Origin: Micromonospora sp. KC723
Lineage (GTDB): Bacteria > Actinomycetota > Actinomycetes > Mycobacteriales > Micromonosporaceae
Assembly (NCBI RefSeq): GCF_004348595.1
Contig: NZ_SMKD01000010.1
Coordinates: 1-64,000, forward strand
DNA: 64,000 bases
Direction of reading: 5' to 3'
Below the pieces are notes generated by a model that had not been told where the DNA came from, searched no databases, and saw only the letters and a list, made by a program, of their open reading frames with translations. A program made the translations under genes and the position numbers. Each line of letters starts with the position of its first letter. The stretch's first letter is position 1. Below, in pieces: positions 7,984-15,671 of this stretch.

Positions 7984-9036
7984 GTGCGACTCGGGCTCAG
8001 CCTCGGATACCAGACGGCGTGGAGCACACCCGCCGACCACCTGGCGCTCGCCCAGGAAGCGGACCGGCTCGGCTACTCGGTGGTGTGGGCGGCGGAGGCG
8101 TACGGCTCCGACTCCCCGAGCATGTTGGCGTGGATGGCCGGCCAGACCGAGCGGATCGACGTGGGCAGCGCGGTGATGCAGATCCCGGCACGCACCCCGG
8201 CGATGACCGCGATGACCGCCGCCACCATCGACGCGCTCTCCGGCGGCCGGTTCCGGCTCGGCCTCGGCGTGTCCGGCCCGCAGGTCTCCGAGGGCTGGCA
8301 CGGCGTACGGTTCGCCAAGCCGCTCGCCCGGACCCGGGAGTACGTCGACATCGTCAGGCTGGCGGTGGCCCGCAAGGAGGTCGCCTACGACGGCGAGCAC
8401 TACACCCTCCCCCTGCCCGACGGGCCCGGCAAGGCGCTGCGGCTGGGTTTCCACCCGCCGCGCGAACACATCCCGGTCTACCTGGCCGCCGTGGGGCCGA
8501 AGAACCTCGAACTGGCCGGCGAGATCGCCGACGGCTGGCTGGCCGTCTTCTACGCCCCGGAGTTCGCCGATGAGCAGCTCGCCTCGGTGCGCGCCGGCCG
8601 GGCGAGGGCCGGCCGGGGACTGGCCGGTTTCGACGTCGTGCCGTCCGTGCCGGTGGTCGTCGGCGACGACATCGCCACCTGCGCCGAGCTGGTCCGCTGG
8701 TACGCGGCCCTCTACGTCGGCGGCATGGGCAGCCGGCAGCAGAACTTCTACAACCAGCTCGCCACCCGGATGGGTTACGGCGACGCCGCCCGCGAGGTGC
8801 AGGACCTCTACCTGGCCAAGCGGCAGCGTGACGCCGCCGCCGCGGTGCCGATGGAGTTCATCGACCGCACCTCGCTGCTCGGCCCCAAGGAGCGCATCGC
8901 CGAACGGATGCGGGAGTACGCCGAGGCCGGCGTGACCACCCTGTCGGTGACCCTCTTCGTGGCCGACCGGGACAGTGGGGTGCAGACCCTGCGGACCGTC
9001 GCGGAGGCCCTCGACCTGTCGGGGGTCGGCGAGTGA
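7984..9036 (+). CDS. LLM class F420-dependent oxidoreductase
   Basis: The 350-residue product begins [14 protein letters not shown] and has the luciferase-like barrel typical of F420-dependent oxidoreductases: [14 protein letters not shown] near residue 38, the [15 protein letters not shown] segment, and [19 protein letters not shown]. It most likely uses F420 or FMN in a redox step on an unknown substrate. The GTG at 7984 has GGGGGAGGACCA upstream; the frame extends to 7708, but that part lacks family character. Its stop overlaps the uppP start by 4 bp (GTGA), so the two are coupled. Confidence 0.9.
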   Translation: MRLGLSLGYQTAWSTPADHLALAQEADRLGYSVVWAAEAYGSDSPSMLAWMAGQTERIDVGSAVMQIPARTPAMTAMTAATIDALSGGRFRLGLGVSGPQVSEGWHGVRFAKPLARTREYVDIVRLAVARKEVAYDGEHYTLPLPDGPGKALRLGFHPPREHIPVYLAAVGPKNLELAGEIADGWLAVFYAPEFADEQLASVRAGRARAGRGLAGFDVVPSVPVVVGDDIATCAELVRWYAALYVGGMGSRQQNFYNQLATRMGYGDAAREVQDLYLAKRQRDAAAAVPMEFIDRTSLLGPKERIAERMREYAEAGVTTLSVTLFVADRDSGVQTLRTVAEALDLSGVGE

Positions 9037-9869
9037 CCTGGGTCGAGGCCATCGTCCTGGGCATCGTCCAGGGGCTCACGGAGTTCCTGCCGGTCAGCTC
9101 GTCGGGACACCTACGGATCACCTCCGCGATCTTCTTCGACCAGGACGCCGGTGCCTCGTTCACCGCGGTGACCCAGCTCGGCACCGAGGCGGCGGTGCTG
9201 ATCTACTTCGCCAAGGACATCTGGCGGATCACCCGGACCTGGCTGCTCGGGCTGTGGGACCGCTCGGTGCGCTCCAGCCTCGACTACCGGATGGGCTGGT
9301 ACGTCATCGTCGGCTCGATCCCGATCGGGCTGTTCGGGTTCCTGTTCAAGGACCAGATCCGGGAGACCGCCCGCAACCTGTGGGTGGTCTCGACCACCCT
9401 CATCGTGTTCGCCTTCGTGCTGGCCTTCGCCGAGTACTGGGGCCGGCAGACCCGGACCCTGGAGAACTTCCGGCTGCGCGACGGCGTCGTGATGGGTTTC
9501 GCGCAGGCGATGGCGCTGGTGCCCGGGGTGTCCCGGTCCGGCGGCACGCTCACCGCGGGGCTGCTGCTGAACCTCACCCGGGAGGCGGCGGCGCGGTACT
9601 CGTTCCTGCTGGCCATTCCGGCGGTCGTGATGTCGGGGATCTTCAGCGTCGGGGACGTGTTCCAGCCCGCCGCGCCGGGCACCTCGGTGCCGACCGTGGC
9701 GCAGATGGTCGTGGCCACGGTGATCGCCTTCGCCATCGGGTACGCGGCCATCGCCTGGCTGCTGCGTTACGTCGCCCACCACACCCTGTACGTGTTCGTC
9801 CTCTACCGGGTGGCACTCGGCACGCTGGTGCTGGCGCTGCTGCTCACCGGCACGATCAGCGCCACCTGA
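9033..9869 (+). CDS. uppP: Undecaprenyl-diphosphatase
   Basis: The 278-residue polytopic membrane protein has both signature loops of the BacA/UppP family: [14 protein letters not shown] near residue 14 and [14 protein letters not shown] near residue 165. The enzyme removes a phosphate from undecaprenyl diphosphate at the outer face of the membrane and so recycles the lipid carrier for peptidoglycan and wall polysaccharides; loss or overexpression affects bacitracin sensitivity. It begins with a GTG inside the stop of the LLM gene. The M. tuberculosis counterpart, Rv2136c, heads the same conserved neighbourhood. Confidence 0.96.
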   Translation: MTWVEAIVLGIVQGLTEFLPVSSSGHLRITSAIFFDQDAGASFTAVTQLGTEAAVLIYFAKDIWRITRTWLLGLWDRSVRSSLDYRMGWYVIVGSIPIGLFGFLFKDQIRETARNLWVVSTTLIVFAFVLAFAEYWGRQTRTLENFRLRDGVVMGFAQAMALVPGVSRSGGTLTAGLLLNLTREAAARYSFLLAIPAVVMSGIFSVGDVFQPAAPGTSVPTVAQMVVATVIAFAIGYAAIAWLLRYVAHHTLYVFVLYRVALGTLVLALLLTGTISAT

Positions 9870-9964
9870 GCCGCCGCCGGGCTTCCCGGCCACGGCGGGG
9901 CCGCGATCGGCGCGGCCTTCGGCGCCACCCGGTGCCGGGGGCCGCCGCCCGGTGCGGCAGCCCC

Positions 9965-9970
9965 TAGGGT
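9965..9970 (+). promoter_or_regulatory. Candidate leaderless -10 (histidine phosphatase)
   Basis: TAGGGT lies 6 nt before the GTG at 9977. Confidence 0.5.
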
Positions 9971-9976
9971 GGAGCC

Positions 9977-10681
9977 GTGGCGACCCTTCTGCTTCTGCGA
10001 CACGGCCGGACGACGGCGAACGCCGACGGCGGGCTGGCCGGCCGCCAGCCGGTCGAGCTGGACGACACCGGCCGCGCCCAGGCCAGCGCCGTCGGCGAGC
10101 GGCTGCGTGGCCTGCCGCTGGCGGCGGTGGTGACCAGCCCGCTGATCCGTTGCCGGCAGACCCTGGAGCTGGCGCTGCCGCAGGTCACGCCGGTGGTGGA
10201 GGAGGAGCTGACCGAGTGCGGCTACGGCACCTGGGAGGGGCAGCCGCTGAAGCGGCTCGCCAAGGATCCGCTCTGGCCGGTGGTCCAGCAGCATCCCAGC
10301 GCCGCGGTCTTCCCGCAGGGGGAGTCGATGGCGGCGATGGCCGCCCGGGCGGTGACCGCGGTACGCGGCTGGGATGCCCGGGTCACCGCCGAGCACGGTC
10401 CCGAGGCGGTGTGGCTGGCGTGCAGCCACGGCGATGTGATCAAGGCCATCGTGGCGGACGCCCTCGGCGTACACCTGGATCTCTTCCAGCGCATCGTCGC
10501 GGACCCGGCGTCGGTCACCGCGATCCGTTACACCCCGCTGCGCCCCTTCCTGGTCCGGCTCAACGACACCGGCGGCGACCTGGCCCCGCTGGTGCCGCCG
10601 CCGGGTAGGCGGCGCCGGCGGGCGAGGCGGCCGGTCGACTCCGACGCGGCGGTGGGCGGCGGCCCGGGAGGGGCCGGCTGA
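9977..10681 (+). CDS. Histidine phosphatase family protein (MSMEG_4193 type)
   Basis: The 234-residue protein has the phosphoglycerate-mutase-like fold signature: LLLRHGRTTANADG with the phospho-accepting His at the N-terminus, a partner region with Glu and Arg (ELTECGYGTWEGQPL), and the second catalytic His in WLACSHGDVIKAIV near residue 155. The substrate is unknown. A basic tail (RRRRARRP) follows the domain. It is the first of four genes (phosphatase, DUF3090, SCO1664-like, mshC) whose order is conserved in mycobacteria (Rv2135c-Rv2130c), which hints at a link to mycothiol or redox metabolism. The GTG start is 6 nt after a -10 box with no Shine-Dalgarno. Confidence 0.9.
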   Translation: MATLLLLRHGRTTANADGGLAGRQPVELDDTGRAQASAVGERLRGLPLAAVVTSPLIRCRQTLELALPQVTPVVEEELTECGYGTWEGQPLKRLAKDPLWPVVQQHPSAAVFPQGESMAAMAARAVTAVRGWDARVTAEHGPEAVWLACSHGDVIKAIVADALGVHLDLFQRIVADPASVTAIRYTPLRPFLVRLNDTGGDLAPLVPPPGRRRRRARRPVDSDAAVGGGPGGAG

Positions 10682-10767
10682 GGCGTCCCGACGGCAGGTA
10701 CGTCTCCCGCTGTTCGCCCTCGGCGGATTCCGCGTCGGTGCGGTGCGCGCCCCTTCCGCGCTCCGGA

Positions 10768-10773
10768 TAGGGT
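10768..10773 (+). promoter_or_regulatory. Candidate leaderless -10 (DUF3090 gene)
   Basis: TAGGGT lies 7 nt before the ATG at 10781 and favours that ATG over the GTG at 10775. Confidence 0.5.
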
Positions 10774-10780
10774 CGTGGGT

Positions 10781-11365
10781 ATGACCCACCAGGTGCACGC
10801 CTTCGAGCCGCCGGAGCGGTTCGTCGCCGGGACCGTCGGGCCGCCGGGGGAGCGCACGTTCTTCCTCCAGGCGCGCGGCGGAGGCCGGCTGGTCAGCGTC
10901 GCGCTGGAGAAGGTGCAGGTGTCGTTGCTGGCCGAGAAGCTGGAGGAGCTGCTCGCCGAGGCGCAGCGCCGCTTCGGCGTCGAGCTGCCCGAGGCGCCGG
11001 CCGTGCTCGACGACAACGACCCGCTGGACACCCCGGTCGACGAGGAGTTCCGCGTGGGCACCCTCGGCCTGGCCTTCGACGTCGACACCGCCACGGTGGT
11101 GATCGAGGCGATCGCCGCCGGCGAGACGGAGGTCGAGGTTGAGCTCGGCGACGACGCCGACGACGAGGTCGAGGTCGAGGAGGACGTGGAGCCGGACGAC
11201 GACCTCGACCGACTCCGGGTGCGGCTGACGCCCCAGGCGACCCGTGAGTTCATCGAGCGGGCCCGCCGGGTGGTCAACGCCGGCCGTCCGCCCTGCCCGC
11301 TCTGCGGCCAGCCGCTCGACCCGGCCGGTCACCTCTGTCCGCGGCACAACGGCTACCACCGGTGA
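10781..11365 (+). CDS. DUF3090 family protein
   Basis: The 194-residue protein starts MTHQVHAFEPPERFVAG and ends in a zinc-ribbon-like PPCPLCGQPLDPAGHLCPRHNGY, with Cys pairs that could hold one metal ion. Between these are a beta-rich domain and a very acidic stretch (about 125-145). The family is confined mainly to actinobacteria and has no settled function. Its gene always sits, as I recall, with the SCO1664-like gene that follows, here overlapping by 4 bp (GTGA at 11362). A GTG 6 bp upstream is in frame, but the promoter spacing supports the ATG. Confidence 0.9.
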   Translation: MTHQVHAFEPPERFVAGTVGPPGERTFFLQARGGGRLVSVALEKVQVSLLAEKLEELLAEAQRRFGVELPEAPAVLDDNDPLDTPVDEEFRVGTLGLAFDVDTATVVIEAIAAGETEVEVELGDDADDEVEVEEDVEPDDDLDRLRVRLTPQATREFIERARRVVNAGRPPCPLCGQPLDPAGHLCPRHNGYHR

Positions 11366-12180
11366 CCTCCTCGGAGTTGCAGCCCCGCCAGGACGGCAGC
11401 GCCGCGCTCCGGTTGCTGCGCGACGGCGACCTCGACATCCAGGGGCGGCTGGTCGACGCGTCCAACGCCACCCTGCGCGGCGTCCTCACCCTCGACGGGC
11501 AGACCGCCCGCTGCGTCTACAAGCCGGTGCGTGGGGAACGCCCGCTGTGGGACTTCCCCGACGGCACCCTGGCCGGCCGGGAGGTCTCCGCGTACCTGGT
11601 CTCCCGCGCCACCGGCTGGGATCTGGTGCCGCCGACGGTGCTGCGGGACGGTCCGTTCGGCCCCGGCTCCTGCCAGCTGTGGATCGACGAGCCGGAGGAC
11701 GTGGCGCCGCTGGTCGGGTTCGTACCCGCCGGGGCGGTGCCGCCGCGCTGGTTTCCGATCGCCGCCGCCCGTGACGACGACGGCGCCGCGTACGCCCTGG
11801 CCCACGCCGACGATCCGCGACTGGCCCGGCTGGCGGTGCTGGACGCGGTGCTCAACAACGCCGACCGCAAGGGCGGGCACGTGCTGGTCGGGCCGGACGA
11901 CCGGCTCTACGGCGTCGACCACGGCGTCTGCTTCCACGTGGAGGAGAAGCTGCGCACCGTCCTGTGGGGATGGGCGGGCCGGCGGTTGCCGCCGGACGCG
12001 GCGCGGATGCTCGACGCGCTCGCCGGGCGGGTCGCCGGTGACCTGGGCGAGGAGTTGGCCGAGCACCTGACCGTCGGCGAGGTCGCCGAGCTGGCCGCGC
12101 GGATCGACCGGTTGCGGGAGAGCGGCCGTTACCCGCAGCCGTCGCGGGACTGGCCGGCGGTGCCGTGGCCGCCCATCTGA
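11362..12180 (+). CDS. SCO1664 family PI3/PI4-kinase-like protein
   Basis: The 272-residue protein resembles the SCO1664 family, which borrows its fold from phosphatidylinositol 3/4-kinases. A Lys-containing strand (TARCVYKPVRGERPLWDFP), a catalytic-loop-like LDAVLNNADRKGGHVLV near residue 170, and GVDHGVCFHVEEKLRTVLWG fit the kinase-like D-x-x-x-N ... D layout. It presumably phosphorylates or adenylylates something, but the substrate is unknown. Its GTG lies within the DUF3090 stop and mshC begins 65 bp downstream with its own promoter-like box. Confidence 0.88.
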   Translation: MTSSELQPRQDGSAALRLLRDGDLDIQGRLVDASNATLRGVLTLDGQTARCVYKPVRGERPLWDFPDGTLAGREVSAYLVSRATGWDLVPPTVLRDGPFGPGSCQLWIDEPEDVAPLVGFVPAGAVPPRWFPIAAARDDDGAAYALAHADDPRLARLAVLDAVLNNADRKGGHVLVGPDDRLYGVDHGVCFHVEEKLRTVLWGWAGRRLPPDAARMLDALAGRVAGDLGEELAEHLTVGEVAELAARIDRLRESGRYPQPSRDWPAVPWPPI

Positions 12181-12232
12181 GCGTGTCATGTTGATCACCC
12201 GTGGGGTGCCGTGCGGCGCGTCGACGGCTGGT

Positions 12233-12238
12233 TAGGCT
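12233..12238 (+). promoter_or_regulatory. Candidate leaderless -10 (mshC)
   Basis: TAGGCT lies 7 nt before the ATG at 12246; no Shine-Dalgarno is present. Confidence 0.5.
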
Positions 12239-12245
12239 GACGGTC

Positions 12246-13484
12246 ATGGAGTCTTGGGCGGGACACGAGGTGCCACGGCTGCCGGGTGAGGGCGGTCCAC
12301 TGAGCTTGTACGACTCGGCCCGGCGCGGTGTCCACCCCAGCCAACCGGACGGCACCGCGACGATGTACGTCTGCGGCATCACCCCGTACGACGCCACCCA
12401 TCTCGGCCACGCCGCCACCATGATCACCTTCGATCTGGTGCAGCGCATGTGGCGTGATGCCGGCCTGACCGTGCGGTACGTGCAGAACGTCACCGACATC
12501 GACGACCCGCTGCTGGAGCGGGCCGAGCGCGACGGCGAGGACTGGAAGGTCCTGGCGATGCGGGAGACGGCGCTGTTCCGGGAGGACATGGAGGCGCTGC
12601 GGATCATTCCGCCGGAGTACTACGTCGGCGCGGTGGAGTCGATCCCGGACATCGTCGACCGGGTCCAGGAGCTGCTCAAGGACGGCGCGGCGTACCGGCT
12701 CGACGACGGCACCGGCGACGTCTACTTCGACATCAGCGCGGCGCCCGCGTTCGGGTACGAGTCGAACCTGACCCGTGAGCAGATGCGGGAGATCTTCCCG
12801 GAGCGTGGCGGCGATCCGGACCGCGCCGGCAAGCGTGACCCGCTGGATCCGCTGCTGTGGCGCGGGGCCCGCGCCGGCGAGCCGTCCTGGCCGGGCGGCG
12901 AGTTGGGCGTCGGCCGGCCCGGCTGGCACATCGAGTGCACGGTGATCGCGTTGAACCTGCTCGGGGACCGGATCGACGTCCAGGGCGGCGGCAACGACCT
13001 GCTCTTCCCGCACCACGAGTGTTCGGCCGCGCACGCCGAGCGGCTCACCGGTGAGGCGCCGTTCGCCCGCCACTACGTGCACGCCGGCATGATCGGCCTG
13101 GACGGCGAGAAGATGTCGAAGTCCAAGGGCAACCTGGTCTTCGTCTCCCGGTTGCGGGCCGACCGGGTGGACCCGATGGCCGTCCGGCTCGGGCTGATGG
13201 CCGGCCACTACCGCGCCGACCGCGCCTGGACCGACGACCTGCTCGCCGTCGCGGCGCAGCGCCTGGCCCGCTGGCGGCAGGCCGCCGCCGCGCCCGCCGG
13301 GCCGTCCGGGGAGGCGTTCCTGGCCGGGGTGCGCGCCCGGCTCGCCGACGACCTCGACACCCCGGGCGCCCTGGCCCTGGCCGACGGGTGGGCCGACGGG
13401 GCCCTCGCCGGCGTAAGCGACGACGCGGCGGCGCCCGCCCTCTTCCGTGCGACGGTGGACGCCCTGCTCGGCATCCGCCTCTGA
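12246..13484 (+). CDS. mshC: Cysteine:GlcN-Ins ligase of mycothiol biosynthesis
   Basis: The 412-residue enzyme is a cysteinyl-tRNA-synthetase paralogue that joins cysteine to glucosaminyl-inositol in an ATP-dependent step of mycothiol synthesis. The HIGH-like motif is THLGHA near residue 53, and the KMSKS-like motif MSKSKGN lies near residue 289. Zinc ligands are visible in [14 protein letters not shown] and HHECSAAH. MshC is shorter than CysS because it lacks the anticodon-binding domain, and 412 residues is the usual length. The frame is open to 12201, but ATG 12246 matches the family start ([12 protein letters not shown]). Mycothiol is the main low-molecular-weight thiol of actinobacteria. 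Confidence 0.96.
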   Translation: MESWAGHEVPRLPGEGGPLSLYDSARRGVHPSQPDGTATMYVCGITPYDATHLGHAATMITFDLVQRMWRDAGLTVRYVQNVTDIDDPLLERAERDGEDWKVLAMRETALFREDMEALRIIPPEYYVGAVESIPDIVDRVQELLKDGAAYRLDDGTGDVYFDISAAPAFGYESNLTREQMREIFPERGGDPDRAGKRDPLDPLLWRGARAGEPSWPGGELGVGRPGWHIECTVIALNLLGDRIDVQGGGNDLLFPHHECSAAHAERLTGEAPFARHYVHAGMIGLDGEKMSKSKGNLVFVSRLRADRVDPMAVRLGLMAGHYRADRAWTDDLLAVAAQRLARWRQAAAAPAGPSGEAFLAGVRARLADDLDTPGALALADGWADGALAGVSDDAAAPALFRATVDALLGIRL

Positions 13485-13518
13485 CCCGCCCTGACACGCC
13501 TCTGACCCGCCCTGACCG
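13477..13518 (+). repeat. 21-bp imperfect tandem repeat over mshC stop
   Basis: GCCTCTGACCCGCCCTGACA-type units lie at 13477-13497 and 13498-13518, differing only near their ends. The mshC stop codon is in the first copy, so duplication lengthened only the 3' UTR. Confidence 0.6.
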
Positions 13519-13540
13519 GCTCCGCTGTGCCCGAGCGTGG

Positions 13541-13560
13541 GTGTCCTGGTCCGGGGACAC
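13541..13560 (+). terminator. Possible weak terminator after mshC
   Basis: GTGTCC and GGACAC can pair around an 8-nt loop 57 bp after the mshC stop. The stem is short and has no T tract. Confidence 0.3.
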
Positions 13561-13626
13561 CCCCGATCGCCGCGGACGAAGTCGACCAGGCTAGGAGCCG
13601 GAGCCGGGCTCGCGGCGGGCCGTAGG

Positions 13627-14418
13627 TCAGCCGAGGACGAGGCCGGGGTCGGGGTCGGGGTCCGGTGCCGGCGCGGGGACGCGGTACTCCTCGGTGAGGG
13701 TGGTCATCGGGCCGGGCCAGGTGGCCTGGGCGACCTCGATCGGCCTGCGGTTGCCGTCGTAGGCGACGTGCAGCAGGTGCAGCACCGGGGTGTCGGGACG
13801 GATCTGGAGGGTCTCGGCCTCCTCCCGGCTCGGCTGCCGCGCGCTGATGGTGTCGGTGGCCGAGACGTACCGGCGGCCGGTGGCCTCCTCGGCCTCCTGG
13901 TAGAGCGGGCGACCGAACGCCTCGGCCCGTTCCAGCGAGGTGCCGGCGGTGTCCTTCGGCAGGAACCAGGAGGCGCCGACCTCCACCGGCGAGTCGTCGG
14001 TGCGGACCAGGTGCCGGCGGCAGAGCAGGTCGGTCCCGTCGGGCACGCCGAACGCGTCGGCCACCTCCGGCGGGGCCGGCGCGTGTCCGACCGACACGAG
14101 CTGCTGCCGGTACCGGGCGGCCAGGTCGGTGTGGTAACCGCGGAAGCCGCCGTACCGGCCCCGGGACAGCCGGTTCAGCCGGCGCCGGGTGCCCCGGACG
14201 TACGTGCCCGAGCCGGGTTTGGTGATCAGGATGCCCTCCACGCGCAGCTGGTCGACGGCGCGTTGGACGGTCTGCTTCGCCACGCCGAACATCTCGGCGA
14301 TGGCCGGGATCGACGGCAGCCGCTCGCCCGGCCCCCAGTCGCCGCGGCGTACCTGGGCCTTGAGCTGCGCGGCGATCTGCCGGTGCGGGAACTCGGCGGC
14401 CCCCGGGTTGATCTGCAC
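13627..14418 (-). CDS. GntR family transcriptional regulator (UTRA type)
   Basis: The 263-residue protein has an N-terminal winged helix (about 8-78: FPHRQIAAQLKAQVRRG, RLPSIPAIAEMFGVAKQTVQ, GILITKPGSGTYVRG) and a C-terminal UTRA ligand-binding domain (about 105-245). This is the HutC/KorSA-like subfamily, which senses small metabolites or acts in mobile-element control. The GTG at 14418 has GAGGAGG at good spacing. A Pro/Asp/Gly-rich tail ends the protein. Repeated CTAGG boxes just upstream suggest autoregulation. No obvious target operon adjoins it, since the PAC2 gene upstream is on the same strand and ends at its own terminator. Confidence 0.9.
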   Translation of the reverse strand: MQINPGAAEFPHRQIAAQLKAQVRRGDWGPGERLPSIPAIAEMFGVAKQTVQRAVDQLRVEGILITKPGSGTYVRGTRRRLNRLSRGRYGGFRGYHTDLAARYRQQLVSVGHAPAPPEVADAFGVPDGTDLLCRRHLVRTDDSPVEVGASWFLPKDTAGTSLERAEAFGRPLYQEAEEATGRRYVSATDTISARQPSREEAETLQIRPDTPVLHLLHVAYDGNRRPIEVAQATWPGPMTTLTEEYRVPAPAPDPDPDPGLVLG

Positions 14419-14437
14419 ACCCGCCTCCTCACAACAG

Positions 14438-14460
14438 CTAGGTTCCTAGGATGCCCTAGG
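14438..14460 (-). promoter_or_regulatory. Candidate GntR operator (repeated CTAGG boxes)
   Basis: CTAGGTTCCTAG is an inverted repeat (5-bp arms, 2-nt centre), and CCTAGG recurs 6 bp further on as CCCTAGG. The boxes lie 20-42 bp upstream of the GntR start, a usual place for autorepression. Confidence 0.5.
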
Positions 14461-14493
14461 GGTGGTGACGCCGCCACCCCGGACACGCAAAGA

Positions 14494-14527
14494 CCGGGCC
14501 TCGGACGGCGATCCGTCGGAGGCCCGG
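14494..14527 (-). terminator. Terminator of the PAC2 gene
   Basis: CCGGGCCTCGGACGG and CCGTCGGAGGCCCGG pair over 14 of 15 bases around a CGAT loop, 16 bp beyond the PAC2 stop. Confidence 0.75.
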
Positions 14528-14542
14528 TGACGAGGGGAGGGG

Positions 14543-15412
14543 TTACCAGGAGCCGGCGGTCGGGCCGGCCGAACCACCCCGGCGACGCAGGTACTTCTCG
14601 AACTCCTGGGCGATCTCGTCGCCGGTCAGCGGGGTGATGCCGGCGTCGCCGACGCGTTCCTCCAGCTCGCGGACGTACTCACCGAGCTCGGCGTCCTGCT
14701 CGGCGGCCCCGCGTACCCGCTGCTCCCACTCGGCGGCCTCCTCCGCCAGGTCCGTCATCGGCACCGGCAGGTCGAGCACCTCCTCGACCCGGTGCAGCAG
14801 GGCGAGAGTGGCCTTCGGGCAGGGCGGGTTGTTGGCGTAGTGCGGCACGTGCACCCAGAAGGAGACCGCGTCCACCTCGGCTCGGGTGCACGCGTCGTGC
14901 AGCACCCCGACGATGCCGGTCGGCCCGTCGTAGCGGGTGGGGGTGAGCTGGTAGCGCTGCGCGGCCTCGGCGTCGGAGGCGCTGCCGCTGATCGGCAGCG
15001 GACGGGTGTACGGCACGTCGGCCAGCAGCGCGCCGAGCAGCACCACCCGCTCCACCTCCAGGCTGTGGCAGATCTCCAGCACCTGTTCGCAGAAGGTGCG
15101 CCAGCGCATGCTCGGCTCGATGCCGCGGATCAGCACCACGTCCCGCTCGGTACCCTCGGGGCTGGCCACCATGAACCGGGTGGTGGGCCACTCGATCCGG
15201 CGGGTCTCGCCGTCGGCCATGCTGATGGTCGGTCGGCTGACCTGGAAGTCGTAGAAGTCCTCCGGGTCCAGCTCGGTGACCGGGCGGGCCTGCCAGACCT
15301 GCTCCAGGTGTTCCACGGCGGCGGTGGAGGCGTCCGCGGCGTCGTTCCATCCCTCGAAGGCGGCGATCGCCACCGGGGACCGCAGCACCGGCAGCCCGTC
15401 GAACTCGGTCAC
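14543..15412 (-). CDS. PAC2 family protein
   Basis: The 289-residue protein starts VTEFDGLPVLRSPVAIAAFEGW and has the PAC2 fold pattern: alternating hydrophobic strands, a DVVLIRGIEPSMRW segment and a conserved EVDAVSFWVHVPHYANNP. PAC2 proteins resemble eukaryotic proteasome-assembly chaperone 2. The actinobacterial role is not settled, although M. tuberculosis has one (Rv2125) in the same conserved neighbourhood near the proteasome genes. The GTG start overlaps the stop of a 31-codon upstream frame by 4 bp, and GCGAGGTGA provides a Shine-Dalgarno within that frame. The C-terminal 40 residues are charged and helical. Confidence 0.92.
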   Translation of the reverse strand: MTEFDGLPVLRSPVAIAAFEGWNDAADASTAAVEHLEQVWQARPVTELDPEDFYDFQVSRPTISMADGETRRIEWPTTRFMVASPEGTERDVVLIRGIEPSMRWRTFCEQVLEICHSLEVERVVLLGALLADVPYTRPLPISGSASDAEAAQRYQLTPTRYDGPTGIVGVLHDACTRAEVDAVSFWVHVPHYANNPPCPKATLALLHRVEEVLDLPVPMTDLAEEAAEWEQRVRGAAEQDAELGEYVRELEERVGDAGITPLTGDEIAQEFEKYLRRRGGSAGPTAGSW

Positions 15413-15504
15413 GCCGTCACCTCGCCCTGCTCGTCGGGGCCGGCGGCGGGCCGACGCCCGCTCGTCCGCCCGCCGTGCACGGTGGCGTCCCTGATGTCCT
15501 TCAC
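15409..15504 (-). CDS. Candidate leaderless 31-codon upstream ORF of the PAC2 gene
   Basis: A GTG at 15504 lies exactly 7 nt after TAGGCT, the same arrangement as the leaderless starts of many genes here. The frame runs 31 codons (VKDIRDATVHGGRTS...) and its TGA overlaps the PAC2 GTG as GTGA. The peptide has no recognised motif, so it may act only by coupling ribosomes onto the PAC2 gene. The same frame is open further upstream to 15612, which weakens but does not remove the case. Confidence 0.4.
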   Translation of the reverse strand: MKDIRDATVHGGRTSGRRPAAGPDEQGEVTA

Positions 15505-15511
15505 GTCCGCC

Positions 15512-15517
15512 AGCCTA
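15512..15517 (-). promoter_or_regulatory. Candidate leaderless -10 (PAC2 upstream ORF)
   Basis: TAGGCT on the minus strand, 7 nt before the GTG at 15504. Confidence 0.45.
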
Positions 15518-15659
15518 CGTGGCAGGGCGGGGCGCGGCCCGTCGGCCGCGCCGGTCCGCCATCCCGCCGGCAGAGCAAACGGTACGAAACGGATGCCATG
15601 CTCCGCTGACACAATGTGGGACCGCCCATGGGTCCCGACAGAAGACCGGAAGGTCGGAT

Positions 15660-15665
15660 TAACCT
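15660..15665 (+). promoter_or_regulatory. Candidate leaderless -10 (metH)
   Basis: TAACCT lies 6 nt before the metH GTG. Small palindromes (GGGACC/GGTCCC at 15618-15636 and GACCGGAAGGTC at 15645-15656) lie just upstream and could bind a regulator. Confidence 0.45.
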
Positions 15666-15671
15666 GATGCC

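Noticed and set aside
9803..11359. 518-codon minus-strand frame over the phosphatase and DUF3090 genes
   Set aside because: Antisense shadow of two well-supported genes.
15505..15612. Longer version of the PAC2 upstream ORF (67 codons)
   Set aside because: It would start at a GTG with no promoter or ribosome site inside the metH promoter; the 31-codon form fits the -10 spacing better.
15610..15671. Possible riboswitch before metH
   Set aside because: Only two small palindromes are seen; the GTG is 6 nt after a -10 box, leaving no room for a leader RNA.
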